From: JAVBPB01 sp031549965 | GTDB lineage: Bacteria > Bacillota > Clostridia > Lachnospirales > Lachnospiraceae | Reading direction: 5' to 3' | Length of the DNA stretch: 23,099 bases | Assembly: GCA_031549965.1 (NCBI GenBank) | Contig: JAVBPB010000149.1 | Location: 1 to 23,099 of the forward strand | Shown here: one piece after another, positions 16,113 through 23,099 of the stretch | Position numbering within the stretch: position 1 is the first letter of the stretch | Layout: the number at the start of each line of letters is the position of its first letter | Translations under genes and position numbers: made by a program | Notes under the pieces: generated by a model | The model's database searches: none | What the model was told of the DNA's origin: nothing | The model's input: the letters and a program-made list of their open reading frames with translations, nothing else

Positions 16113-17765
16113 TTGACAATAAGAAAAAGGATATTAATACTATTTTTATCTTTCTCAATAATACCAATATTGTTTTTTTCAATATTAAAATTATTTAATA
16201 ATGTAAGCACAATTGAAGCTTTACATACAGATAGATTAAATAAAATGGCAAGTATTTCAGCATCTGCACTTACAGAAATAATTGAATTACATAAGAATGA
16301 AATAAGACTATTATCAAAAAATGAAAATATAAATAATTATTTGAATATTAAGAATCAGTTTGGTTTTAATTCTGAAGAAGAAATGCAAAATAGAGAGGAA
16401 CTTATAGATTATTTTAGTCTTTATTTAGACTCTTTAGGCACATTTGAAGATATGGTTCTACTAGATGCAAAAGGAAAGGTTATTGTTGGATATTATAACC
16501 AAACCATTAATATGTCACTATCACAAACAGATTATTATTTAGAGTGTTTAAAAAATCAGGATCCGGAATATGTATATGTTAGTAAAGTAAATAATTCATT
16601 AATACAACCGGATGATCCAAACGAAAAATGTTTAGCACTTAGTAAAGCCATATGGTCTGATAATGAAATTTTGCAAGGTGTTATTGTTGCATATGTTAAT
16701 AAAGACATACTTGCAGGATTTACTAAAAGTATTTCTTTTGGTAAAACAGGTCTTGCATTTATAATTGATTCAGATAATTATATCCTATATCATCAAGAGA
16801 AGGAATTTTTTAATACATATACAAAAGCTCCTAAAATTGCAAATTTAATAAAAAGATATAAAAAAAATGAAATACCTCAGATTGGACTAGTTAATGATAT
16901 ATTAGATGGTGAAAAAAGAACATACTTATATACTATTTTGGACAATGGAGAATTAGCATTAATACTTCGCCAAGATTATGACGAATATACCCAAAATATT
17001 AGAAGAGAAATTGTTTTTGCAATAACTTCAATTGGCTTAACTATTTTATTTGGAATATTTTTTTCATTAAGAATGTCATCTAGCTTTACTGAGCCTATTG
17101 TAAAATTAAGTAAGGCATTTTCATCTGGAAGAGAAGAAGGAAAATACATTGTATGTAATCTTGATAAGAATGATGAAATAGGATTAATGGCTAAAAGTTA
17201 CAATAATATGATACAAACCTTGGAAAGACAGTTTGATCTTATTAATTCTGAAAGAGCAAAGAATGAATATATGGCACAGCATGATGGAATTACAGGATTA
17301 TATAATAGAAATGCCTTTAAAACAAAGCTTTCTGAATTATTACTTCCAGATACAGAATGTGGAGTGTTTTTTATTGACTTAGACGGTTTTAAAAAGGTTA
17401 ACGATATATATGGTCATCCTATAGGAGATGAGTTATTAATTGAGCTTGGTAATCGTTTAATGCATAGCAAGGTATATTTTGAACTTTGTTCAAGAGTAGG
17501 GGGCGACGAATTTATGATGGCTAAAAGAGGCTCATCAGAAGAACTGCACACACTTGCAAAGATTATATTAGAAGAGCTTAGAGTTCCATTTTTTGTTAAC
17601 GAAAATAAACTTGACGTAACTGTAAGTGTAGGGGTTGCTATATACCCAAATAACGGCAGTAATGTTGATGAATTAATTAAAAATTCTGATTTATCTATGT
17701 ATAGAGCTAAAAACCAAGGAAAAAACAAGGTGTTTTTCTGTGATGAAGAAATAGCCTTAGAATAG
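16113..17765 (+). CDS. Membrane diguanylate cyclase with extracellular sensor, HAMP and GGDEF domains
   Basis: Predicted to make cyclic di-GMP from two GTP in response to an external signal. Architecture: a first membrane helix (about residues 7-28), a Cache-like extracellular sensor (about 30-295), a second helix (about 300-320), a HAMP linker (about 322-375) and a GGDEF domain (about 390-548). The active-site signature is intact as GGDEF at residues 463-467; HDGITGLYNRNAF and DLDGFKKVNDIYGHPIGDEL before it are standard. The allosteric RxxD inhibitory site upstream of the signature reads VYFE, so product inhibition through that site is unlikely. No EAL domain is present. The start is TTG at 16113 with TGGAGG nine bases upstream; there is no better in-frame start. 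It has its own promoter and terminator, so it is probably monocistronic. Confidence 0.92.
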   Translation: MTIRKRILILFLSFSIIPILFFSILKLFNNVSTIEALHTDRLNKMASISASALTEIIELHKNEIRLLSKNENINNYLNIKNQFGFNSEEEMQNREELIDYFSLYLDSLGTFEDMVLLDAKGKVIVGYYNQTINMSLSQTDYYLECLKNQDPEYVYVSKVNNSLIQPDDPNEKCLALSKAIWSDNEILQGVIVAYVNKDILAGFTKSISFGKTGLAFIIDSDNYILYHQEKEFFNTYTKAPKIANLIKRYKKNEIPQIGLVNDILDGEKRTYLYTILDNGELALILRQDYDEYTQNIRREIVFAITSIGLTILFGIFFSLRMSSSFTEPIVKLSKAFSSGREEGKYIVCNLDKNDEIGLMAKSYNNMIQTLERQFDLINSERAKNEYMAQHDGITGLYNRNAFKTKLSELLLPDTECGVFFIDLDGFKKVNDIYGHPIGDELLIELGNRLMHSKVYFELCSRVGGDEFMMAKRGSSEELHTLAKIILEELRVPFFVNENKLDVTVSVGVAIYPNNGSNVDELIKNSDLSMYRAKNQGKNKVFFCDEEIALE

Positions 17766-17781
17766 CAAATTGTACATACGT

Positions 17782-17801
17782 GACTAAAGTCCCATTAATG
17801 G
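17782..17801. repeat. Two abutting 10-base dyads downstream of the GGDEF gene
   Basis: GACTAAAGTC (17782-17791, arms GACT/AGTC) is directly followed by the perfect palindrome CCATTAATGG (17792-17801). TTGATT at 17803-17808 and TAATAT at 17825-17830 follow, with a 16-base spacer, as a weak candidate promoter. The arrangement suggests an operator for the downstream 180-residue gene, but this is inference. Confidence 0.4.
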
Positions 17802-17840
17802 TTTGATTCAAAAGACGATAATAATAATATAGCTAAGGAG

Positions 17841-17879
17841 AGCGTTAATTTGGTAAATATACTAAATTAATGCTTTTTT
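17841..17879 (+). terminator. Rho-independent terminator or attenuator before the 180-residue gene
   Basis: A 15-bp stem (17841-17855 with 17860-17874, two G-U pairs if RNA, loop AATA) ends in a run of six T. It terminates the GGDEF transcript. A possible six-codon frame (TTG at 17850 to TAA at 17868-17870), with AAGGAG at 17835-17840, overlaps the stem, so an attenuator role for the next gene is conceivable. Confidence 0.8.
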
Positions 17880-17930
17880 ATTTTAACCAAGAGTTTACTT
17901 AGAACTTTACTTAAATTAAAGGAGGAAATT

Positions 17931-18473
17931 ATGCAATTAAAATCTGTAATTGATAACAAACTAACATATGATGCAAGCCTTTATACTAATTCAAAAAAAC
18001 CAGAGGAGTCCGGAGATTTTAAAAATATTTTAAGTGATTCAACAGGTATGAAAGAAGAACAGGAAGAAAATAAAAAAAGTAAAACTACTGCTGATGCAAT
18101 TCCAAGTGAAATATATAAAAAAATTGTACTGGAGAAAACAGAAAGTAAGGCTCCATATTCACAGCTTGCTGATGAAAATGGACTTATTCACTATAATGGT
18201 GTTACATATGTATGTAATTATAAAAAAAATGAATTATGTTTAGGGGATGTAAGTGATCCAGAAAAAATCATTACTATTCCACTATCAGGTGGTGGGTGCT
18301 TGAAAGTAAATCGTGAAAATTTAGATGATTTATCCAGCTCCATTGGTATGTTTTCACCAGAAGATATTAAAAGGATTTTACATGCTATTTCAACTGATAA
18401 AAAAAGTAAAAACAAACAAATGGAAATTGAGCAAGAAATTATAAACACAATTAACAAAATTGTAGAAAATTAA
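17931..18473 (+). CDS. Uncharacterised soluble protein, 180 residues
   Basis: I do not recognise this gene. The protein is hydrophilic, with no signal peptide or membrane helix. Residues 1-85 are charged, Lys/Glu/Ser-rich and probably disordered. A compact C-terminal part (about 87-180) looks folded: two Cys-containing beta segments (HYNGVTYVCNYKKNELCLG), then IPLSGGGCLKVNREN, then helical DDLSSSIGMFSPEDIKRILHAIS, and a charged terminal helix. The coding nature is well supported by an AAAGGAGG ribosome site eight bases before the ATG, a strong terminator before it and another after it. It is flanked by a diguanylate cyclase and a sugar transporter, but separate terminators mean neighbours say little about function. 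Confidence 0.75.
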   Translation: MQLKSVIDNKLTYDASLYTNSKKPEESGDFKNILSDSTGMKEEQEENKKSKTTADAIPSEIYKKIVLEKTESKAPYSQLADENGLIHYNGVTYVCNYKKNELCLGDVSDPEKIITIPLSGGGCLKVNRENLDDLSSSIGMFSPEDIKRILHAISTDKKSKNKQMEIEQEIINTINKIVEN

Positions 18474-18566
18474 AAAATGAAATTTACTGGATATTTAGTT
18501 ATATTGTTTGAAAATTTGACATAATATTTGGATTTGTTGATTAAGATATGAAAAAGTACTAAAATG

Positions 18567-18600
18567 GATGCCAAAATAAATAATTGGCATCTGTTTTTTT
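18567..18600 (+). terminator. Rho-independent terminator after the 180-residue gene
   Basis: GATGCCAA (18567-18574) pairs perfectly with TTGGCATC (18584-18591) around a 9-base AT loop, followed by eight T. Confidence 0.85.
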
Positions 18601-18627
18601 GCGATTTTTTAAGGAATCAATCATTTT

Positions 18628-18656
18628 TTGACAAATAAACCATAAAAATATACAAA
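18628..18656 (+). promoter_or_regulatory. Candidate promoter in the AT-rich region before mglB
   Basis: The 348 bases between 18473 and 18822 contain the terminator above and then about 220 very AT-rich bases. TTGACA at 18628-18633 is a perfect -35 box, with TACAAA 17 bases later (18651-18656) or TATACA 15 bases later (18649-18654) as mediocre -10 boxes. A weaker pair lies at 18733-18760. I see no CcpA operator (cre) and no riboswitch. A long untranslated leader of about 150 bases would result. Confidence 0.4.
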
Positions 18657-18821
18657 GCATCTTAAAAAAATTAATTAAAAATATCAAATACATAAAAAAA
18701 TTTATATACAAGCTAAAAAAAATCTATGTAATTTGTGCATAATTTTTTGTAATATATACATGTAACAAGGAACTACAAAAAATAAAAAAACAGATAAGCA
18801 AAAAACAAGGAGGATTTTTTT

Positions 18822-19895
18822 ATGAGAAAGAATTTTGGATTGGCACTTTTATTAGCATCATCATTAGCACTTACAGCTTGCGGATCAACTGGAAACAATG
18901 ATTCAACAGATGCTACAACAAAAACAGCAGAACAAACTACAGCAGCAGCATCAGATTTAAACATTGGTGTAGCAATTTACAAATTTGATGATACTTTTAT
19001 GACTGGTGTTCGTAACGCTATTCAAGAAGAAGCTGGAAGCCTTGGAGTTAAAGTTGATATCGTTGATTCACAAAACAAACAACCTACTCAAAATGACCAA
19101 GTAGATGCTTTCTTAACTAAGGGTGTAAACGCAGTAGCAGTAAACGCAGTTGACCGTACAGCAGCAGGCCCAATCATTCAAAAAGCAAAAGCAGATAACG
19201 TTCCAGTAGTATTTTTAAATCGTCAACCAGAAGATGCTGACATGGCATCATATGATAAAGTTTGGTATGTTGGTGCAAAAGCAGAAGAATCAGGTACAAT
19301 GTCAGGTGAAATCATTGCTGATTACTTCAAAGCTCATCCAGAAGCTGACAAAAACGGAGATGGAAAACTTCAATACGTTATGTTAACTGGTGAACCAGGA
19401 CATCAAGATGCAACTCTTAGAACTGAATATTCAGTTAAAGCTATTGTTGATGCAGGAATCGAAGTTGAAAAACTTGCAGAAGATACAGCATTCTGGGATA
19501 AAGTTAAAGCAACTGACCTTATGAAAACATTTATTTCTTCAGCTGGTCTTGACAAAATCGAAGCAGTTCTTGCTAACAACGATGATATGGCACTTGGTGC
19601 AATTGAAGCTTTAAAAGCTAACGGATACAACACAGGTGATGCTACAAAATATGTTCCAGTAGTAGGCGTTGACGCTACAAGCCCAGCTCTTGATGCAATG
19701 GAAAAAGGTGAATTACTTGGTACAGTATTAAACGATGGTGTTAACCAAGGTAAAGCTACAATCGTTATCGCAGCTACAGCAGCAGCAGGTAAAGAAGTTA
19801 ATGAAGCTAACATCGGATACAAAATTACTGATGGAAAATTCGTTTGGATTCCATATGTAAAAGTTACTTCTGAAAACATGGCAGATTTCAAATAA
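18822..19895 (+). CDS. mglB: Galactose/glucose-binding lipoprotein of an ABC importer
   Basis: Captures galactose, methyl-galactoside or glucose outside the cell and delivers it to MglC. The signal peptide ends in the lipobox LTAC, so C20 would be lipidated and anchor the protein. A low-complexity Asp/Thr/Ala linker (about 24-45) precedes the periplasmic-binding domain, which starts LNIGVAIYKFDDTFM. Two features specific to the MglB branch are present: the EF-hand-like calcium loop DKNGDGKLQ at 176-184, and the sugar contacts H194-x-D196-x3-R200 in GEPGHQDATLR, which correspond to H152, D154 and R158 of the E. coli protein. NNDDMALG supplies a further ligand. AAGGAGG lies eight bases before the ATG. 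Codons are more regular than in neighbouring genes, suggesting high expression. Confidence 0.95.
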   Translation: MRKNFGLALLLASSLALTACGSTGNNDSTDATTKTAEQTTAAASDLNIGVAIYKFDDTFMTGVRNAIQEEAGSLGVKVDIVDSQNKQPTQNDQVDAFLTKGVNAVAVNAVDRTAAGPIIQKAKADNVPVVFLNRQPEDADMASYDKVWYVGAKAEESGTMSGEIIADYFKAHPEADKNGDGKLQYVMLTGEPGHQDATLRTEYSVKAIVDAGIEVEKLAEDTAFWDKVKATDLMKTFISSAGLDKIEAVLANNDDMALGAIEALKANGYNTGDATKYVPVVGVDATSPALDAMEKGELLGTVLNDGVNQGKATIVIAATAAAGKEVNEANIGYKITDGKFVWIPYVKVTSENMADFK

Positions 19896-19907
19896 TAAAT
19901 TAATTAA

Positions 19908-19933
19908 TATGGGCAGGTAAATGCCTGCCCATA
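19908..19933 (+). terminator. GC-rich hairpin directly after mglB, partial terminator or mRNA stabiliser
   Basis: A perfect 10-bp stem (TATGGGCAGG at 19908-19917, complement 19924-19933) with a 6-base loop lies 12 bases after the mglB stop. Only TTT follows nearby, so it probably does not terminate fully. Such hairpins after binding-protein genes protect the upstream message and raise binding protein over membrane subunits. Confidence 0.75.
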
Positions 19934-19974
19934 AGTTTCACTAATCAAATGAAATTGGGAAGAAAAAAAGTAAA

Positions 19975-20052
19975 TTGGTGAGTGGCTAAAACAAAGAGAG
20001 TGTTTTATTAAAATAGTATAATTAGCTTTGCTTTGTTTTAGCCACTTGCCAA
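19975..20052 (+). promoter_or_regulatory. Long stem-loop in the mglB-mglA interval
   Basis: Bases 19981-19996 (AGTGGCTAAAACAAAG) are perfectly complementary to 20031-20046. With two G-U pairs the stem extends to 22 bp (19975-19996 with 20031-20052). The 34-base loop contains TATAAT at 20017-20022, without a matching -35 box. No T-run follows. The mglA ribosome site lies about 15 bases after the stem. Its role is unknown. Confidence 0.65.
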
Positions 20053-20081
20053 ATTCAAGATAAATATAAGGAAGTGAAATC

Positions 20082-21587
20082 ATGGAAAAATTAAGACTTG
20101 AAATGAATGATATAACAAAGACATTTCCAGGTGTATTAGCACTAGATAAAGCAAAACTTCATCTAAGACCGGGAACAGTTCATGCACTTATGGGTGAAAA
20201 TGGTGCAGGAAAATCTACCCTTATGAAATGCCTCTTTGGTATCTATAAGGAAGATAGCGGAGAAATATTTTTAGATGGTGAAAAAGTAAACATTGAGTCA
20301 TCTAAAAAAGCTTTAGAACTTGGAATTTCAATGATTCATCAGGAGTTACACCCAATACCATTTCGTTCTGTAATGGAAAACATATGGCTTGGAAGATTTC
20401 CAAAAAATGGTTTTGTAATTGACCATAAAGGAATGTATAACAAAACAAAAGATTTATTTAAGCAACTTGAAATAGATATTAATCCAACAGTAGAAGCAGG
20501 TACTTTATCAGTTTCAAAATTACAGTTACTAGAAATAGCAAAAGCAGTAAGTTTTAATTCTCGTATAATTGTTATGGATGAGCCTACCTCATCACTTACA
20601 GAAACAGAAGTTGCATATCTATTTAAAATAGTAAGAAAACTTCGTTCAGAAGGTCGTTCAATTATCTATATATCACATAAAATGGAAGAAATATTGGAAA
20701 TATCAGATGATGTTACAATCATGAGAGATGGTCAATATGTAGGAACTTGGGAAGCAAAAGATCTTACAACAGATATGATTATTAATAAAATGGTTGGTAG
20801 AGATTTAACTCAGCGTTTCCCTGAAAAAACATATAAGCCACAAAAAGAGGTTGCACTTGAACTTAAGAACTTTAATTCAATCAATCCAAAATGGTTTCGT
20901 AACGTTAACTTAAAAATATATAAAGGTGAAGTACTTGGTATCGGTGGACTTGTTGGAGCTGGTCGTACTGAACTTGTTGAGTCAATTTTTGGTCTTCGTT
21001 CTTTGGAATCCGGAGAAATGTATAAAAATGGTAAGAAAATTGAAAACTCAAGTGCTAAGGATGCTATTAGCAACGGATTTGCCTTGTTAACAGAAGAAAG
21101 ACGTGTTACAGGTATATTTGGAGTATTATCTATACTTGATAATACTGTAATTGCAAGCTTAGATCAATTTTCAAAGGCAGGAGTTTTAAATGATTCAAAG
21201 ATGTATAGTACATCAAAGGATTATAATGCACAATTAAAAACTAAAACACCTTCAATGGAAGCATTAATTCAAAATCTTTCAGGTGGAAATCAACAAAAAG
21301 TTTTAATTGCCAGATGGTTAATTACAAATCCTGATATTTTGATTCTTGATGAACCAACAAGAGGTATTGATGTTGGTGCTAAATTTGAAATATATTCAAT
21401 CATTAACGATCTTGCAAAGCAAGGAAAAACAATTATTATGATATCTTCCGAAATGCCAGAATTACTTGGTATGTCTGATAGGGTAATGGTAATGTGTGAA
21501 GGTGAAGTTAAAGGTGTATTAGAAGGTAGCGATGCAACTCAGTTAAAGGTTATGCAATTAGCTGCCCAAAGAAAAGATAAAAATTAA
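20082..21587 (+). CDS. mglA: Sugar ABC importer ATPase with two nucleotide-binding domains
   Basis: Drives galactose/glucose import on the cytoplasmic face. The 501-residue protein fuses two ABC domains, the standard form for the CUT2 sugar group. Domain 1 has an intact Walker A GENGAGKS (38-45), a diverged signature LSVSKLQ and Walker B IIVMDEPTSSL. Domain 2 has a degenerate Walker A (GLVGAGRTE, with Arg replacing Lys), as is usual in MglA/RbsA, but a good signature LSGGNQQK (399-406) and Walker B ILILDEPTRGID. One composite site is therefore expected to carry most of the hydrolysis. The ATG at 20082 follows AAGGAAG. It is separated from mglB by 186 bases with two hairpins, and from mglC by about 50 bases. 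Confidence 0.96.
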   Translation: MEKLRLEMNDITKTFPGVLALDKAKLHLRPGTVHALMGENGAGKSTLMKCLFGIYKEDSGEIFLDGEKVNIESSKKALELGISMIHQELHPIPFRSVMENIWLGRFPKNGFVIDHKGMYNKTKDLFKQLEIDINPTVEAGTLSVSKLQLLEIAKAVSFNSRIIVMDEPTSSLTETEVAYLFKIVRKLRSEGRSIIYISHKMEEILEISDDVTIMRDGQYVGTWEAKDLTTDMIINKMVGRDLTQRFPEKTYKPQKEVALELKNFNSINPKWFRNVNLKIYKGEVLGIGGLVGAGRTELVESIFGLRSLESGEMYKNGKKIENSSAKDAISNGFALLTEERRVTGIFGVLSILDNTVIASLDQFSKAGVLNDSKMYSTSKDYNAQLKTKTPSMEALIQNLSGGNQQKVLIARWLITNPDILILDEPTRGIDVGAKFEIYSIINDLAKQGKTIIMISSEMPELLGMSDRVMVMCEGEVKGVLEGSDATQLKVMQLAAQRKDKN

Positions 21588-21638
21588 TCGAAATAAAAAA
21601 TAAAAGATAAATTAAAAAAATTAAAAGAGGTGTTTATT

Positions 21639-22850
21639 GTGAACGAATCTACAGTGTCAAGAAAAAGTTTTGGAACTATAATGGGATGTATCGGAGCAGT
21701 TTTAACATTAATTGGTGCTATATTAAAAATTATAAACTATGGTCCAAAAATAATATATGATTTACCTTGGTACTTAATAATAATTGGTGTTTCAGTAATT
21801 GCATATGGTGTTTATAATATTGTAAATATTGAAAAATTAGGAGCAAACATTGATGTAAGCAGAAAAACAGTAAAAACGATACTCCTTAACAATGCAATTA
21901 TTCTTGCTCTTATCGTAATGGTAATCGTAATTGCAATTATTGAACCAAGATTTTTACAAATGAGAGTTTTACGTGATATTTTATCACAATCATCAACAAA
22001 GCTTATTATAGCTTTAGGTATTGCATTTACTTTATTAATTGGTGGTACTGACCTTTCAGCAGGTCGTATGGTTGGTTTAGCTTCAGTAGTTGCAGCTTCA
22101 ATGATGCAAAATCCTGAATACGCTAACAGATTTTTCCCAGACCTTCCAGTTATTCCAGTTCTTATTCCTGTAGTTTTAGCAATCCTTGCTTGTATGGTAT
22201 TTGGTGCATTAAATGGTATTTTAGTATCTAAGTTTAACTTACCTCCATTTATAGCAACACTGGCAGTTCAAGTTATTGTATATGGTGCATGTTCATTATA
22301 CTTTGATATGCCTCCAAACAAATCACAGCCAATAGGTGGTATTAGCCCAAGCTTTTCAATTTTAGGACAATATATGTTATTTGATTCTATTCCAATTTTG
22401 ATTATTATAGCTCTTTTATTTACAGTAGTTATTTGGTTTGTATTAAATAAAACAGTTTTTGGTAAAAATGTTTACGCTATTGGTGGTAATCGTCAGGCAG
22501 CAGTTGTTTCTGGTATTAACGTTCCATTAACTTTAATGATAATATTCGTTTTAGCAGGTGCTATGTACGGTGTTGGTGGTGTTCTTGAATCTGCAAGAAC
22601 AGCAGGTGCTACTAATAACTATGGTATTGGTTATGAGCTTGATGCTATCGCAGCTTGTGTTGTTGGTGGTGTTTCTCTTAACGGTGGTGTTGGTAAGGTT
22701 AGAGGTATTGTAATTGGTGTTCTTATCTTTACAGTTATTCAATATGGTCTTTCATTTATTGGATTAAATCCTAACTGGCAACAAGTAATTAAAGGTATTA
22801 TTATTGCAGCTTCTGTTGCTATTGATATGACTAAGTATAATAAAAAATAA
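21639..22850 (+). CDS. mglC: Galactose/methyl-galactoside ABC importer permease
   Basis: Membrane channel of the MglBAC importer. Strong family sequence is present: GGTDLSAGRMVGLASVVAAS, the cytoplasmic FGKNVYAIGGNRQAAVVSG that contacts MglA, and YELDAIAACVVGGVSLNGG. About eight to ten helices are visible. Compared with the E. coli protein (about 336 residues) it has roughly 65-70 extra N-terminal residues with two additional hydrophobic helices (about 10-27 and 40-60). I chose the GTG at 21639 (403 residues), with AGAGG at 21626-21630 eight bases upstream; the in-frame GTG at 21630 overlaps that ribosome site. A terminator follows at once, so it is the last gene of the operon. Confidence 0.95.
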   Translation: MNESTVSRKSFGTIMGCIGAVLTLIGAILKIINYGPKIIYDLPWYLIIIGVSVIAYGVYNIVNIEKLGANIDVSRKTVKTILLNNAIILALIVMVIVIAIIEPRFLQMRVLRDILSQSSTKLIIALGIAFTLLIGGTDLSAGRMVGLASVVAASMMQNPEYANRFFPDLPVIPVLIPVVLAILACMVFGALNGILVSKFNLPPFIATLAVQVIVYGACSLYFDMPPNKSQPIGGISPSFSILGQYMLFDSIPILIIIALLFTVVIWFVLNKTVFGKNVYAIGGNRQAAVVSGINVPLTLMIIFVLAGAMYGVGGVLESARTAGATNNYGIGYELDAIAACVVGGVSLNGGVGKVRGIVIGVLIFTVIQYGLSFIGLNPNWQQVIKGIIIAASVAIDMTKYNKK

Positions 22851-22857
22851 TTTTTGA

Positions 22858-22888
22858 AGGCTCTTCACTTTGTGAAGGGTCTTTTTTT
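22858..22888 (+). terminator. Rho-independent terminator of the mgl operon
   Basis: An 11-bp stem (AGGCTCTTCAC at 22858-22868 with 22872-22882, two G-U pairs as RNA) with a TTT loop is followed by seven T. Confidence 0.88.
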
Positions 22889-22897
22889 ACCTATGAC

Positions 22898-22968
22898 GTT
22901 ACTATTCACTGCCAATCTTGCTAATTTAAGGTTTTTGGTTCTACGGACGCTCAATGTAGTCAACTTAA
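22898..22968 (-). repeat. Dispersed intergenic repeat, copy C (inverted relative to copy A)
   Basis: Read on the minus strand, this 71-base segment aligns from end to end with 1626-1695; differences cluster in the A-rich centre and in the short segment after it. The match stops at GTGAATAGTAAC, exactly in the middle of the palindrome that copy A completes, so the palindrome's second half is missing here. It begins 10 bases after the mgl terminator. Confidence 0.75.
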
Positions 22969-23030
22969 GGATTTTATGTTTCAATTTACAACCTAGTTAA
23001 GGTTAACCTCTTAAAATTGCTTAATTTAGA

Positions 23031-23099
23031 TTATCGAATTATTTCAGATAAATATGAATTTATATATATCCAATTGTTTGCCTTACCCTCCTTCAGCAT
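23031..23099 (-). CDS. Possible C-terminal end of a minus-strand gene
   Basis: From the window edge the minus strand reads 22 open codons (ending NSYLSEIIR) to a TAA at 23031-23033. The composition is protein-like, but the segment is too short to identify or even prove coding. If real, the gene converges on the mgl operon, and copy C of the repeat lies downstream of its stop, as copy A does for the permease. Confidence 0.25.
   Translation of the reverse strand: MLKEGKANNWIYINSYLSEIIR

Noticed and set aside
17803..17818. A sigma-28 (flagellar) promoter around CGATAA
   Set aside because: CGATAA at 17816-17821 fits the -10 box, but no TAAA occurs 15 bases upstream; the nearest TAAT is at spacing 16 and imperfect.
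18601..18806. A CcpA operator or sugar riboswitch upstream of mglB
   Set aside because: No sequence close to the cre consensus and no conserved stem set was found in the AT-rich stretch.
19403..19891. A 162-codon minus-strand frame opposite mglB
   Set aside because: It is the antisense shadow of a regular-codon, highly expressed gene. It has no ribosome site or independent homology signal.

Overview
The window comes from a low-GC, anaerobic-type Firmicute, most likely a member of the Lachnospirales. The evidence is the AT-rich composition, strong AGGAGG ribosome sites, frequent TTG/GTG starts, the gene order mutS-mutL-miaA followed by a methionine gamma-lyase-family gene, and an MglBAC sugar transporter whose binding protein is a lipoprotein. 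Every confident gene lies on the + strand. I do not name a species.

Layout. (1) 1-1625: 3' part of a BceB-type ABC permease, followed by an intergenic repeat. (2) 1735-3273: a promoter, a DHH phosphoesterase, a hairpin and ribonuclease HI. (3) 3289-9549: a tight repair and tRNA-modification block, mutS, mutL, a small flavin split-barrel protein and miaA. (4) 9560-10932: a structured leader and a PLP enzyme of the methionine gamma-lyase/YnbB family. hfq, often found next to miaA in related bacteria, is absent here. (5) 10990-12815: a small exported Ig-like protein and a DacF-type D,D-carboxypeptidase. (6) 13032-13889: a membrane-anchored metallophosphoesterase. (7) 13901-15980: a promoter, a membrane protein resembling a site-2 protease with a broken zinc motif, scpA, scpB and a strong terminator. 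(8) 16013-17879: a membrane diguanylate cyclase with its own promoter and terminator. (9) 17931-18600: an unrecognised 180-residue protein with a terminator. (10) 18628-22888: mglB-mglA-mglC, a galactose/glucose-type ABC importer, with two large RNA hairpins between mglB and mglA. (11) 22898-23099: an inverted copy of the repeat seen at 1626 and possibly the 3' end of a minus-strand gene.

How the parts relate. MutS and MutL form the mismatch-repair pair; MutL carries the endonuclease motif expected where MutH is absent. ScpA and ScpB are the kleisin and its partner for SMC chromosome condensation. MglB captures sugar outside the cell, MglC is the channel and MglA supplies ATP hydrolysis. The other genes are housekeeping or envelope functions without an obvious common pathway.

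Novelty. I see no phage, CRISPR, toxin-antitoxin, transposase or biosynthetic cluster. The least explained material is non-coding: a roughly 71-bp dispersed repeat present twice in inverted orientation with a diverged third copy, the structured region before the 180-residue gene, and the long hairpin inside the mgl operon. The degenerate site-2-protease-like protein next to scpAB is the most interesting protein-level oddity.
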